DNA from: Paenibacillus sp. FSL H8-0537
GTDB lineage: Bacteria > Bacillota > Bacilli > Paenibacillales > Paenibacillaceae
Assembly: GCF_038051995.1 (NCBI RefSeq)
Contig: NZ_CP150290.1
Location: 3,276,001-3,340,000, forward strand
Length of the DNA: 64,000 bases
Reading direction: 5' to 3'
The position numbers and the translations under genes are program-made. Below are positions 43,481 to 51,983 of the stretch, in pieces (within the stretch, counting starts at the first letter, position 1; every line of letters begins with the position of its first letter). The notes beneath the pieces were generated by a model. It worked only from the letters and a program-made list of their open reading frames with translations, was not told the DNA's origin and made no database searches.

Positions 43481-43903
43481 ATGGAAACCATTGATATTGC
43501 AAAAGGCCTGCCTCATCGCTACCCGTTTGTCATGGTAGACCGAATTACTGAGGCCCTTTATATGAAGCGTTCCAAAGGCTACAAAAATATAAGCTTTAAT
43601 GAGCAGTGGGCAGTTGGGCATTTCCCCGATGAACCTATTTATCCAGGCGTTCTCATGATTGAGACGATGGCGCAGGTCGGCGGATTTATTTTTTACAACG
43701 AGGAGAGCCCTGCGGCCCACAAATTTTATTTAAGCGCGGTTAACCAGATCAAGTTCATGCATCCGGTTGTGCCGGGCGATACATTTGCGGTAGAAGCAGA
43801 ATTAGTCGAGTCCTTCCACATCTTTCACCAGATTAAATGTACGGCTGCAGTCGGCGATAAAATGGTCGCTTCTGGACTGCTGACCTTAAGCTATTCCAAT
43901 TAA
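43481..43903 (+). CDS. FabZ-like 3-hydroxyacyl-ACP dehydratase
   Basis: 140 residues with a single hot-dog fold. Opening LPHRYPFVMVDRI and the catalytic region VGHFPDEPIYPGVLMIETMA match FabZ, with His47 and Glu61 as the active pair. It would remove water from beta-hydroxyacyl-ACP to give trans-2-enoyl-ACP. No enoyl reductase is encoded in the visible cluster, so double bonds should remain and a polyene is expected. In E. coli-type FabZ the same motifs serve fatty acid synthesis; the neighbours place this copy in the cluster. Confidence 0.92.
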   Translation: METIDIAKGLPHRYPFVMVDRITEALYMKRSKGYKNISFNEQWAVGHFPDEPIYPGVLMIETMAQVGGFIFYNEESPAAHKFYLSAVNQIKFMHPVVPGDTFAVEAELVESFHIFHQIKCTAAVGDKMVASGLLTLSYSN

Positions 43904-43958
43904 ATAAAAGTGGTATTTAATTCCGCAGTGCATAATTCATAAATTTGGGAGAATCCAT

Positions 43959-45134
43959 ATGCATAAAATATTTGTTACGGCTGTTGGAGCGATAAGCTGT
44001 GCAGGGTCCGGTGCAGATGAATTTTGGGAAGGCATAAACGTACAGGCGGCAGTGAGGCCGGATGAGCTTAAGCTGCCGGTGGATATTCCGCAAAATATTG
44101 AAAATCGGGTTGCCAGACGGATGGATCGCTTTTCACGGTTGACCATGAGCGCCTCGAAACAAGTGCTTGATGAAGAGCTGATCGTGCAGGAGCAATTGGA
44201 TCATAACCGGATTGGCACTGTTTTTACGACAGGATATGGTCCATTGGTATCTAACCTTGCCCTCAGCAATCAAATTGTCTCAGGTGGCGTCGATATGGTA
44301 AGTCCCACCGTATTCGCAAGTACGGTATACAACTCGGGAATCGGCCACGTTTGCTTGAGTTTAAAGCTGAAGGGTGCGAGCACCATACTAACGGGAAGCA
44401 ATGCGGTTGCCTATGCATCTGATCTGCTCAAAAGCGGTAAGGCAGATGCGATATTATGCGGCGGGGTAGAGGAATATTGCCAAGAGCTGCTCGAATCCTT
44501 TCAGCAGCAGGCCTACGTTACAAAGGATGAAAACGATTTGTGCAGACCTCTAGACCGTAATAGAAGTGGAACGAGAATGACCGAGGGCGCCGCTGCATTG
44601 CTGCTTGAGACAGAGAGCGTGTTAGTCTGCAGTCCGGAACGTATCGTTTGCGAGGTTGTCGGGTATGCAAGTTTAATAGGGAAAGGCTACCTGGGCAAAG
44701 ACCGTGCCGATGCGGATTCAAAGCTGTTCTCTCGTGTGATGGATATGGCGCTCAAGCATGCCTCCATTTCTCCTAGCGTTATTGATGGCATTTTGATGGC
44801 TGCCGGAGGCGGACGTTATACCGACAAGGCGGAAGCCCAAGCTATTCATGAAGTTTTTGGCCAGCGTGCCGCTTCCATACCGGTTTCTTCGATTAAGGGA
44901 GCAACGGGCGAAACGCTTGGCGCTTCGTTTATGTTGAATGTCGCAGCGGGGGCCCTTGCCATTGCCAAAGGGAGCATGCCTCTAACTGCAGGCTGCACCG
45001 AGCCGGATGCCGCTTTAGAGCTGGATATCGTCCATCATGAACCGCGTTTAGGCGATTACGAATATATATTAGTGAATGGATATGATGTCAACGGATGCTT
45101 GCACAGCGTTATCCTTGGAACGGTCCGGAGGTGA
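43959..45134 (+). CDS. Inactive beta-ketoacyl synthase homologue (chain-length factor, KS-beta)
   Basis: 391 residues, KS fold from HKIFVTAVGAISCAGSG to VNGYDVNGC. The catalytic residues are lost: the Cys position reads ILTGSNAVAYA (Asn148 aligned with the Cys of the partner), the first His region reads MAAGGGRYTDKAEA, and the second reads GATGETLGAS with Glu for His. Such a Cys-less partner is the chain-length factor of type II PKSs. It normally has Gln at the Cys position, so Ser/Asn here is unusual. ATG 43959 follows TTGGGAG. It overlaps or abuts the ketoreductase gene. Confidence 0.9.
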   Translation: MHKIFVTAVGAISCAGSGADEFWEGINVQAAVRPDELKLPVDIPQNIENRVARRMDRFSRLTMSASKQVLDEELIVQEQLDHNRIGTVFTTGYGPLVSNLALSNQIVSGGVDMVSPTVFASTVYNSGIGHVCLSLKLKGASTILTGSNAVAYASDLLKSGKADAILCGGVEEYCQELLESFQQQAYVTKDENDLCRPLDRNRSGTRMTEGAAALLLETESVLVCSPERIVCEVVGYASLIGKGYLGKDRADADSKLFSRVMDMALKHASISPSVIDGILMAAGGGRYTDKAEAQAIHEVFGQRAASIPVSSIKGATGETLGASFMLNVAAGALAIAKGSMPLTAGCTEPDAALELDIVHHEPRLGDYEYILVNGYDVNGCLHSVILGTVRR

Positions 45135-45138
45135 ACCT

Positions 45139-45879
45139 TTGAAATTTGCCGATAAAGTCGTCTTTATTACCGGAGGAGCAAAAGGAATCGGCTACGCCAT
45201 CGTACAGGCTTTTGCTAGTGAAGGTGCTACTGTTCTCTTTACCTATAAAAGCAGTGAGGACGAAGCTGAGAAGCTGGAAGCTTCCCTGCAGGAAAATGGG
45301 GGCAAGGCGAAAGCGTTCGCGCTGGATGTATCCGATCATATGAATACGCTTGCTGTAATCGAGGAGGCTGTTCAGGAGTTTGGAAAGATTGATGTGCTGG
45401 TCAACAATGCGGGCGTAACGGAAGATGCTTTTCTGATGCTGATGGAGGAATCCTCCTGGGATAAGGTCATTAATACAAATTTGAAAGGCGCCTACAATTG
45501 CTGCAAAGCGGTGCTGCCTTCGATGATCAGCAAGAGGCACGGAGTCATCGTGAATATTTCCTCCGTTTCCGCCTTAGCTGGTGCCTCAAGTCAGACGAAT
45601 TATAGTGCGTCCAAGGCTGGCCTCATTGGCTTGACTCGATCACTATCAAGAGAAGTATCTGGAAAAAACATCCGTGTGAATGCCATTGCACCAGGATATA
45701 TCGTTACGGATATGCTCGGGAAAGTTCCCGATCGCGTGCGCCGTCATTTTGTTGATAAAATTGCCTGCGGCCGGTTAGGCGAGGCTGATGAAATTGCAAA
45801 GGTAGCCCTATTCCTAGCTTCTGACGATGCAAGCTACATATATGGACAGACGATTATTGTCGATGGAGGAATGATTTAA
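45139..45879 (+). CDS. FabG-like 3-oxoacyl-ACP reductase (ketoreductase)
   Basis: 246 residues from TTG 45139, 5 bp after GGAGGTGA and 5 bp after the KS-beta stop. SDR motifs TGGAKGIG, NNAGVTEDAF, catalytic Ser in NISSVSALAG, and Tyr/Lys in NYSASKAG, plus the C-terminal DGGM end. It reduces beta-ketoacyl-ACP to beta-hydroxyacyl-ACP with NADPH. With the KS pair, the FabZ-like dehydratase and the ACP it completes a type II reducing set. Confidence 0.93.
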   Translation: MKFADKVVFITGGAKGIGYAIVQAFASEGATVLFTYKSSEDEAEKLEASLQENGGKAKAFALDVSDHMNTLAVIEEAVQEFGKIDVLVNNAGVTEDAFLMLMEESSWDKVINTNLKGAYNCCKAVLPSMISKRHGVIVNISSVSALAGASSQTNYSASKAGLIGLTRSLSREVSGKNIRVNAIAPGYIVTDMLGKVPDRVRRHFVDKIACGRLGEADEIAKVALFLASDDASYIYGQTIIVDGGMI

Positions 45880-45921
45880 GGCAGCCTTGAAAGTGAAAAT
45901 GAACGATTTTAGGGAGGTTAC

Positions 45922-46197
45922 ATGATGAGTGGGGAAGTAAAAGTAGCGGATTTTAATGCGAGGTTTAATGAAATTTTGCAAAAAAATATTGAGCTGTTGA
46001 CGATTGATGAGAGTGTATTGCAATCGGATTTAGAAACGGTAGGCCTTAACTCGATTTCCTTTGTTAAATTAATCGTAGCTTTGGAAAATGAATTTGATGT
46101 CGAGTTTGAAAATGAAATTTTAATTATCGACCATTTTGCTACCTTGGGGCAGTTTAAGGAAAGCGTACAAAAGCTAGTTGAAAGGCAAGATCATTAA
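45922..46197 (+). CDS. Second acyl/peptidyl carrier protein
   Basis: 91 residues. The attachment Ser44 lies in VGLNSISFVKLIVALENEF, a form closer to stand-alone PCP/ACPs of hybrid clusters (LxSxxFV) than to the first ACP's LDSVD. AGGGAGGT lies 3 bp before ATG 45922 and 6 bp before the alternative start ATG 45925. Two distinct carriers in one operon suggest a division of labour, for example chain building on one and transfer or priming on the other. Confidence 0.9.
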   Translation: MMSGEVKVADFNARFNEILQKNIELLTIDESVLQSDLETVGLNSISFVKLIVALENEFDVEFENEILIIDHFATLGQFKESVQKLVERQDH

Positions 46198-46253
46198 TTT
46201 TCTCCGCTCGCGGGGCTCAGTGCGGCAATCTTACCCTATAGTGGAGGGCACTT

Positions 46254-48038
46254 ATGCAAATAGCAAGCCGTAACTCTGCATTCTTGTCGATGCGCCGGTT
46301 GTTTGTCTTTCTTAAACCCTATCGGTTTTGGATAGCGCTCAAGCTGTTAAGCACGATCATCATAGCGGCAAATGATATTTTGCTCATCTATATTATTAAC
46401 CTTTTATTTTCGTCCACCCAGACTGGCGATATGGATGGCGTGATGCAGGCTGTAAAATTAATCCTCCTTTTTATAGTGACAGGCATCATTGTGAATTTCT
46501 TCAGCGTTTATTCGTCGGGACGCTATAGCGCCTTTGTAACCCGAGATTTGAAAAATAAAGTTAGCGAGCATATTAATAAACTGCCTATTTCGTATATGGA
46601 AGCTCGCCACTCCGGCGACTTTAGCTCCAGAATGACGAACAGCATCAATCAAATTGAAGGGTTTATTTACAATGATTTTGCCGCTCTTATTTTTCATATT
46701 GTCCGGGTCGTTGCCTGTATTGCGGTTATGTTTTATATGAATTGGCAGCTTACGCTGTTTTGCTTCGGCATGCTGCTGTTTATGACCTTTTTGAGTGAAA
46801 AAATCAGCCGCCCGTTAAATCAATATGCGGCAGATGTGCAGCAAAGCATGGCTCAAATGAGCACGGTTGTTCAGGATACAATTGGCGGCATCTATATGAT
46901 TAAGTCTTACAATCTGGTACAGGTTGTGTATCAAAAGTGCCAGCTGCTGCTTGACAAGCTGCTTGAACATTTTCTGAGAATCGAGAAACGCGTTGCTGCT
47001 ATTGGGGCACTCAGTGTATTTGTCCGAACGGCTCCGCTGGTTGTGTTCTTTGTGTTCGGCGGATATTTGGTTAGCGAAGGACAGCTTTTAATAGGCGCTT
47101 TAATCGCGTTTGTTCAGTTCATCAATTATCTCGTGTCCGGAATGGGAGAAATTCCAAATCAGATTAGCCGATTCAAAATAACAGCTGGCGTTGTCGATCA
47201 TCTTTTTGAATTGCTGGATGCTGAAACAGAACGGATGGATGGCAAGCAGCCGGAAAACCTTTCGTTGTCAGCTCCTGCACTTGAATTTAAACAGGTCACT
47301 TTTTCCTATGACAATCATTCGAAGGTGCTTGACGAGGTCAGCTTTACATTGCCGCAAGGTAAAACGGTCGCCTTGGTTGGCCCAAGCGGTTCAGGCAAAT
47401 CGACCATCTTTAAACTTATAACCGGTTTTTATGATTATAAGGGTGGGCAAATCAAGCTGTATAACGAGCCGCTCACCGATTGGAAGCTGTCATCCGCAAG
47501 GGCGCTCATTTCACATGTTTCGCAGGATACATTCCTTTTTCCAGGCTCCATCGCCGAAAATATTGCGTGCACGGATGACGGCTACCGCATAGAAGACGTA
47601 GAAACCGCAGCTAAGCTTGCCAATATCCATGAATTTATTCGGGTACTTCCACAAGGGTACGATACGCTTGTCGGTGAACGGGGAGTAAAGCTGTCAGGCG
47701 GACAAAAGCAGCGGATAGCGATTGCCAGGGCCATATTAAAGGATGCCCCCATATTGCTGCTGGATGAGGCGACTTCGGCGCTTGATTCCGAATCCGAACA
47801 GCTTGTTCAACAATCCATTAACCGGATTATGCGAAACAAAACGGTTTTGGTAGTTGCACATCGCCTGTCTACGGTCATGAATGCAGACCACATTTTGGTG
47901 CTGAACGAGGGGCGTATTGAAGAAAGCGGCACACATGAAGAGCTGCTTGCCAAAAACGGCACTTATCATCGTCTTTACAGCAATCAGGCAAGCAATCGTG
48001 GAGACCAGCCGTACGGGCTTGGTCAAGAGGGGGCATAG
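46254..48038 (+). CDS. ABC exporter, fused membrane and ATPase domains (subunit 1)
   Basis: 594 residues. The N-terminal half has six membrane helices (from FWIALKLLSTIIIAANDILL onward), with a coupling segment HSGDFSSRMTNSI. The ATPase domain carries Walker A GPSGSGKST (from about 376), LSGGQKQRIAIARAIL and LLLDEATSALDSESE. This is the MsbA/LmrA-type half transporter. It is followed directly by a second one, so the two likely form a heterodimer that exports the cluster product and may give self-resistance. ATG 46254 follows GGAGGGC. Confidence 0.94.
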   Translation: MQIASRNSAFLSMRRLFVFLKPYRFWIALKLLSTIIIAANDILLIYIINLLFSSTQTGDMDGVMQAVKLILLFIVTGIIVNFFSVYSSGRYSAFVTRDLKNKVSEHINKLPISYMEARHSGDFSSRMTNSINQIEGFIYNDFAALIFHIVRVVACIAVMFYMNWQLTLFCFGMLLFMTFLSEKISRPLNQYAADVQQSMAQMSTVVQDTIGGIYMIKSYNLVQVVYQKCQLLLDKLLEHFLRIEKRVAAIGALSVFVRTAPLVVFFVFGGYLVSEGQLLIGALIAFVQFINYLVSGMGEIPNQISRFKITAGVVDHLFELLDAETERMDGKQPENLSLSAPALEFKQVTFSYDNHSKVLDEVSFTLPQGKTVALVGPSGSGKSTIFKLITGFYDYKGGQIKLYNEPLTDWKLSSARALISHVSQDTFLFPGSIAENIACTDDGYRIEDVETAAKLANIHEFIRVLPQGYDTLVGERGVKLSGGQKQRIAIARAILKDAPILLLDEATSALDSESEQLVQQSINRIMRNKTVLVVAHRLSTVMNADHILVLNEGRIEESGTHEELLAKNGTYHRLYSNQASNRGDQPYGLGQEGA

Positions 48039-48042
48039 TTGC

Positions 48043-49830
48043 TTGAAAAAGAGCAATAAACAACAAATTGCGAGACTTGCCCAATTGCTTGGTCGGCGCA
48101 AACTATCTTTTATTCTAAGTTTTCTGGGTTTCGGTCTCATGAGCTCAAGCGTATCGATTATTACAGCCATGCTGGTCTCTACTTTTCTCGATGCGATAAC
48201 CGAGAAAAATATGGCTGCCGTTATGACGCTCAGCATCCAGTTCATGCTCATCGTCATTGCTATGTGTATACTAACGCCACTTTTCCAATATTGGTACGGT
48301 AAAACGGTCAAGACGATCATGAACAGCATGCGGCTTCGCGTTTTTCATCATATGGAGAAGCTTCCTGTTACTTATTACGAGAACAGCCATAGCGGTGACA
48401 GCCTGTCCAGAATTACAAATGATCTGCAGACGATGGAAAATGCCTTTTCTGGAGAAGCACTTACGCTTCTTTCCTTAATGGCTACCGGGACAATATCAGC
48501 CGTTATTATGTTTTATCTGGACTGGAGATTTGCCGTTGCCATGATTTTTTTAGGAATGCTGTCTACGTACGTGAACTCAAGATACGCAAAGCCGTTTAGA
48601 ACGATTGGCACCGAAATTCAGGAGCAGTCCGGCGTACAGCTTGAGCGGTTAACGAATCTCGTTGCTGGCACGCAGGTGAGCAGAACGTTTCAGATGGTCG
48701 ATGGGATGAACCGCAAGTACAAGGAGACGACGACTCGGCTTGCAAACTTGTTTTTACTGCGAGCGAAAAAAAGCGCCTATTTAACAAGCACCAATTATTT
48801 TCTGCTGTGGATCAATAATGGCGGTGCTTTTATTATTGGAGCCTTTATGCTGATTAACGGCCAGCTGACAATCGGCAGCTTGCTGGGGGTTATTTTACTG
48901 CTGGAGAACGTAACGAATCTCTTCCGCAATTTAGGCGTTTTCTGGGCCAACTTGCAATCCTCGCTGGCGGGAGCTGACCGGGTGTTTGATCTGCTGGATG
49001 TAGCAGAAGAACCTGAGCGATATGCAGCTGTCTCGAAGGAGGTTGCGGTCGCAAGCTCAAACGAAGATGAAATGCTCGATTTCAAAAACGTATCGTTTGC
49101 CTACCACAAAGACGAAAATGTGCTAAACCGCTTGAATCTTCAGGTGGACAAAGGACAGCATGTCGCGCTTGTAGGGCCCAGCGGGGGCGGCAAAAGCACG
49201 ATAATGAAGCTGCTGCTTGGATTTTATCCATTCTCCGACGGCGATATTCGAATTGCGGGCAAAAGCTTTTCGGAATATTCACTTGAGGAGCTTAGGGATA
49301 GGATGGCTTACGTTTCTCAGGATCCCTATCTGTTTGAAGGGACGATCGAGCAAAATATTCGCTACGGAAAAATGGACGCGACGGCTGAAGAAGTTGTAGA
49401 AGCAGCGCGTGCAGCGTTTGCCCATGATTTTATTACGGAGCAGGCAGATGGCTACAATACCGCGGTTGGCGAAAGAGGCGTGAGGCTGTCCGGTGGTCAA
49501 AAGCAGCGAATAGCCATTGCCCGAGCCATATTGAAAAATGCACCTATTTTGCTGCTCGACGAGGCAACCTCAGCACTTGACAGCGATTCAGAGCTGGCGG
49601 TCCAGCAAGGAATCGAGCGGCTGATGGAAGGGAAGACGACGATTGCCATCGCCCACCGGCTGTCCACCATTGAGCAAGCGGACACAATTGTAGTCGTTGA
49701 CCGCGGGAGGATTATGGAGCAGGGCAAGCATGACGAGCTTCTGGCAGCTGGTGGCGCATACAGCCGCCTCCATCATACACAGAAGAAAGCCCAAGAGTGG
49801 CTTCCACAAGCGATGCAGCAGGAAGCTTAA
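48043..49830 (+). CDS. ABC exporter, fused membrane and ATPase domains (subunit 2)
   Basis: 595 residues, starting at TTG 48043, about 8 bp after AGAGGGGGC and 4 bp after the previous stop; the frame opens earlier but within subunit 1. Six membrane helices, NSHSGDSLSRITNDL coupling segment, GPSGGGKST, LSGGQKQRIAIARAIL and LLLDEATSALDSDSE. Both subunits keep intact ATPase motifs, including the Glu after Walker B, so a symmetric rather than degenerate-site heterodimer is expected. Homodimers of each are also possible. Confidence 0.94.
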   Translation: MKKSNKQQIARLAQLLGRRKLSFILSFLGFGLMSSSVSIITAMLVSTFLDAITEKNMAAVMTLSIQFMLIVIAMCILTPLFQYWYGKTVKTIMNSMRLRVFHHMEKLPVTYYENSHSGDSLSRITNDLQTMENAFSGEALTLLSLMATGTISAVIMFYLDWRFAVAMIFLGMLSTYVNSRYAKPFRTIGTEIQEQSGVQLERLTNLVAGTQVSRTFQMVDGMNRKYKETTTRLANLFLLRAKKSAYLTSTNYFLLWINNGGAFIIGAFMLINGQLTIGSLLGVILLLENVTNLFRNLGVFWANLQSSLAGADRVFDLLDVAEEPERYAAVSKEVAVASSNEDEMLDFKNVSFAYHKDENVLNRLNLQVDKGQHVALVGPSGGGKSTIMKLLLGFYPFSDGDIRIAGKSFSEYSLEELRDRMAYVSQDPYLFEGTIEQNIRYGKMDATAEEVVEAARAAFAHDFITEQADGYNTAVGERGVRLSGGQKQRIAIARAILKNAPILLLDEATSALDSDSELAVQQGIERLMEGKTTIAIAHRLSTIEQADTIVVVDRGRIMEQGKHDELLAAGGAYSRLHHTQKKAQEWLPQAMQQEA

Positions 49831-49895
49831 GTATTATAGGCTGGCGGCAACGTTGCCGCTCGCTAGATTTTAAAGAAATAAGAAAGGGTGAAATT

Positions 49896-51923
49896 ATGAG
49901 GATACTTGGCATTAGCGGCGGAATCGATTTCCCTCATGAGGATGGATATGTAACAACGATATTGAATTCAGAGGTTCATGATGCTTCAGCTGTATTAATT
50001 GAGAATGGGCAAGTGGTGGCTGCCTATGAGGAAGAACGTCTCAATCGGATTAAGCACTCTGGAAAGCTGCCGATTTTATCGATTCGCCGTTGTCTGGAGC
50101 TGGGTGGAATACGTTTGGACGATGTGGATAAAATCGTCTTTTACTGCGAGGAAACCCAGTTTAAATATGAAACGACTACCCATCGGCATCAGTATCGGCA
50201 ATTTCCGTACAGTGATCCAAAGGCGTGGGTGGTCGAACGACTAAAGCAATTTTTTGATACGGATTTTAATAAAGAGAATGTAGTGTTTGAAAATCATCAC
50301 TACTGCCATGCGGCGAGCGCCTATTATATGTCCGGTTTTGATGAAGCGCTTGTCGTTACAATAGATGGTGCTTCCTTGGAAGGCAGTGCCGGAATTGTGC
50401 TTGATGCTGAAGGAACTTCGCTCAAGGCGCTCAGCCATATTTCCAACGATGACAGCTTAGGGGCCTTTTACACGCAAGTCATCGAATTTCTCGGCTATAC
50501 AACTCATGATGAATATAAAGTAATGGGGCTCGCTCCATATGGAGATCCTGCTAAATTCAGAAGGCTGTTTAAGAAAGCGTTTACCTTGCTGCCAGAAGGG
50601 AAATTCCGGCTTAATAGAAGCTTCTATTATGTGCTGATGGATTCAATTCCGAACCCGCGGTTGAAAGGTGAACTGTTTACCCAGGAGCATAAGGACATCG
50701 CGGCTGCGCTTCAGGAAGCGCTCGAAAACGTTGTCATGCATATGCTCGCCCATTTTCAGCAGGCGACTGGGCGAAAAAAGCTGTGCATGGCTGGTGGCGT
50801 AGCGCACAACTGTACGCTAAACGGAAAAATTTTGTATTCCGGCTTATTCGACGAGGTGTTTGTGCAGCCTGCCGCCCATGATGCGGGCAATGCGCTTGGA
50901 GGAGCACTGCTGCAGTCCCGCAAGCTGGCTCCAAGCTTGCAGACAGAAACGCTGCGGCATCTCTACTGGGGAAGCGCTATTCAGAACAATGATCGCATTC
51001 TGGAAATTTTGAAGCAATGGGAGCGGTTCGTTACCTACCGCAAAGCAGATCATGTTGTCGAAGTTGCGGCTAAGCTAATTGCGGAGGGAGCAGTTATCGG
51101 TTGGGTGCAGGGACGCTCGGAGTTTGGCCCTCGGGCGCTAGGCAACCGGAGCATTTTGGCTGATCCGCGTCCAGTGGAAAACAAAAGCATTATTAATGCC
51201 ATGGTGAAAAAACGGGAGGGCTACCGGCCGTTTGCCCCTTCCATATTGGAAGAGTATGCAGACGATTATTATGTGCTGCCGCAGACAAAAGCCCCTTACT
51301 CCTACATGAATTTCGTGCTGAAGACGAGGGAGGACAAGCAGGAGCTGCTCGGCGCGGTTACTCACGTTGACGGAACGGCGCGCATCCAAACGGTATCTCG
51401 TGAAACGAATGAGAAGTACTGGCACTTAATTGATGAATTCCGCAAGCTGACGGGTGTGCCAGTGCTGCTGAATACATCGTTTAACAACAATGCGGAGCCG
51501 ATTGTAGATTCAGAAGAGGACGCCATTGTCAGCTTCCTGACCACCAATATTAACACCTTGATTATCGGAGACTACGTCATCGATAAAAAAACGGTCGGCA
51601 AGGAAGAATTTATGAAGTTTGTGCCGAAACGGCCGTTTAGCTCGGAGCTGAAGAAGTCGGTCGGCTATACAGCCGAAGGAAGCAAGAAAACGAGTTACGG
51701 AATACGCCTCCACTTTGGAGATAAATATAAGACTGCGTTATCGGAAGAGATGTACCGGCTGCTAGAGCTATCCGACGGGGATAAGACGCTGGCAGAGCTG
51801 GTTGAGCTTGCAGGCTGCGGCAATAAGACCGAAGAGGATATCGTAGATGAATTGATAGACTTATGGTCTTTGAGGCTGATTCATTTGCACCCATTTGAAA
51901 CCATTGCTTTAGCTACCGTTTGA
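49896..51923 (+). CDS. NodU/CmcH-family carbamoyltransferase with C-terminal extension (copy 1)
   Basis: 675 residues from ATG 49896 after AGAAAGGGTGA; the open frame before it has no site. The N-terminal ASKHA-like domain has HDASAVLIENGQ, EEERLNRIKHSG and HHYCHAASAYYMSGFDEA, whose His residues bind metal and the carbamoyl adenylate. The C-terminal part has GWVQGRSEFGPRALGNRSI and LLNTSFNNNAEPIVDS. These enzymes transfer carbamoyl phosphate to a hydroxyl. Beyond residue about 585 is a 90-residue addition (LHFGDKYKTALSEEMYRLLE, LIDLWSLRLIHLHPFE) not usual in NodU, with a PqqD-like helix-wing look. Confidence 0.93.
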   Translation: MRILGISGGIDFPHEDGYVTTILNSEVHDASAVLIENGQVVAAYEEERLNRIKHSGKLPILSIRRCLELGGIRLDDVDKIVFYCEETQFKYETTTHRHQYRQFPYSDPKAWVVERLKQFFDTDFNKENVVFENHHYCHAASAYYMSGFDEALVVTIDGASLEGSAGIVLDAEGTSLKALSHISNDDSLGAFYTQVIEFLGYTTHDEYKVMGLAPYGDPAKFRRLFKKAFTLLPEGKFRLNRSFYYVLMDSIPNPRLKGELFTQEHKDIAAALQEALENVVMHMLAHFQQATGRKKLCMAGGVAHNCTLNGKILYSGLFDEVFVQPAAHDAGNALGGALLQSRKLAPSLQTETLRHLYWGSAIQNNDRILEILKQWERFVTYRKADHVVEVAAKLIAEGAVIGWVQGRSEFGPRALGNRSILADPRPVENKSIINAMVKKREGYRPFAPSILEEYADDYYVLPQTKAPYSYMNFVLKTREDKQELLGAVTHVDGTARIQTVSRETNEKYWHLIDEFRKLTGVPVLLNTSFNNNAEPIVDSEEDAIVSFLTTNINTLIIGDYVIDKKTVGKEEFMKFVPKRPFSSELKKSVGYTAEGSKKTSYGIRLHFGDKYKTALSEEMYRLLELSDGDKTLAELVELAGCGNKTEEDIVDELIDLWSLRLIHLHPFETIALATV

Positions 51924-51983
51924 AGGATGTAGTAAAAGGCGGAGCAGGTAAATCTAGTAAAGAGAATAGATAGGAGGATGATC

